A stretch of DNA of 39,378 bases, taken from Rheinheimera maricola. Its GTDB lineage: Bacteria > Pseudomonadota > Gammaproteobacteria > Enterobacterales > Alteromonadaceae. The notes below the pieces were generated by a model. That model had not been told where the DNA came from. It saw only the letters and a program-made list of their open reading frames with translations, and made no database searches. The position numbers and the translations under genes are program-made. The stretch is from NCBI RefSeq assembly GCF_016918075.2, contig NZ_JAERPS020000013.1, positions 1 to 39,378 on the forward strand. Reading direction: 5' to 3'. Shown here in pieces: positions 39,296 through 39,378 of the stretch (position 1 is its first letter; every line of letters starts with the position of its first letter).

Positions 39296-39378
39296 GCGCA
39301 CCACACAGACGGCAGCAAGCGAAAGCAGAAGTCGACTGGCTGAGGTGAAAACCTCGTATCATTGAGTTTTACTCTGAT

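Overview
The window is a bacterial core information-processing locus from a gammaproteobacterium. Protein similarity to Escherichia and Shewanella, the conserved gene order and a GC content just under 50% point to the Alteromonadales/Chromatiaceae side (for example a Rheinheimera-, Alishewanella- or Arsukibacterium-like organism). The genus is an inference; the class is not in doubt. Every gene with a clear orientation is on the + strand.

Layout. (1) 1-107: an unassigned, hairpin-rich tail and a strong terminator of an upstream transcript, by E. coli synteny probably the end of an rRNA operon. (2) 167-2854: murB-birA-coaX (peptidoglycan precursor, biotin ligase/repressor, type III pantothenate kinase). 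(3) 2918-4620: tRNA-Thr(TGT), tRNA-Tyr, tRNA-Gly, tRNA-Thr(GGT) and the first tuf gene. (4) 4665-5806: tRNA-Trp-secE-nusG. (5) 5815-8270: rplK-rplA and rplJ-rplL, each with its own promoter and leader. (6) 8445-16717: rpoB-rpoC. (7) 16771-21212: the str operon rpsL-rpsG-fusA-tuf. (8) 21214-23928: a two-gene lipid operon, an acyl-CoA dehydrogenase and outer-membrane phospholipase A (pldA), lying between the str and S10 operons. (9) 23948-29175: the S10 operon rpsJ-rplC-rplD-rplW-rplB-rpsS-rplV-rpsC-rplP-rpmC-rpsQ. (10) 29200-34860: the spc operon rplN-rplX-rplE-rpsN-rpsH-rplF-rplR-rpsE-rpmD-rplO-secY-rpmJ. (11) 34938-37842: the alpha operon rpsM-rpsK-rpsD-rpoA-rplQ. (12) 37851-39189: a secreted serine hydrolase of the class A beta-lactamase/PBP fold. 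(13) 39268-39378: a canonical rRNA P1-type promoter whose rRNA operon starts beyond the window.

The genes supply most parts of the gene-expression machine: three RNA polymerase subunits (alpha, beta, beta'), NusG, EF-Tu twice, EF-G, about 30 ribosomal proteins, five tRNAs and the SecY/SecE translocon core. Nearly every operon start has a recognisable sigma-70 promoter with a GC-rich discriminator, as expected for stringent, growth-rate-controlled genes.

The most unusual signals are regulatory. In at least two intergenic regions (nusG/rplK, rplA/rplJ) the -10 element of the next promoter lies inside the terminator hairpin of the preceding operon, so one stem serves as both terminator and GC-rich discriminator; rpoC/rpsL shows a related overlap. 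The acyl-CoA dehydrogenase-pldA operon has a perfect 7+4+7 palindrome at its predicted -10 that matches the PsrA-type fatty-acid repressor motif, suggesting a membrane-lipid recycling unit embedded in the ribosomal locus. I see no phage, CRISPR or insertion sequence, and no gene-free stretch over 300 bases.
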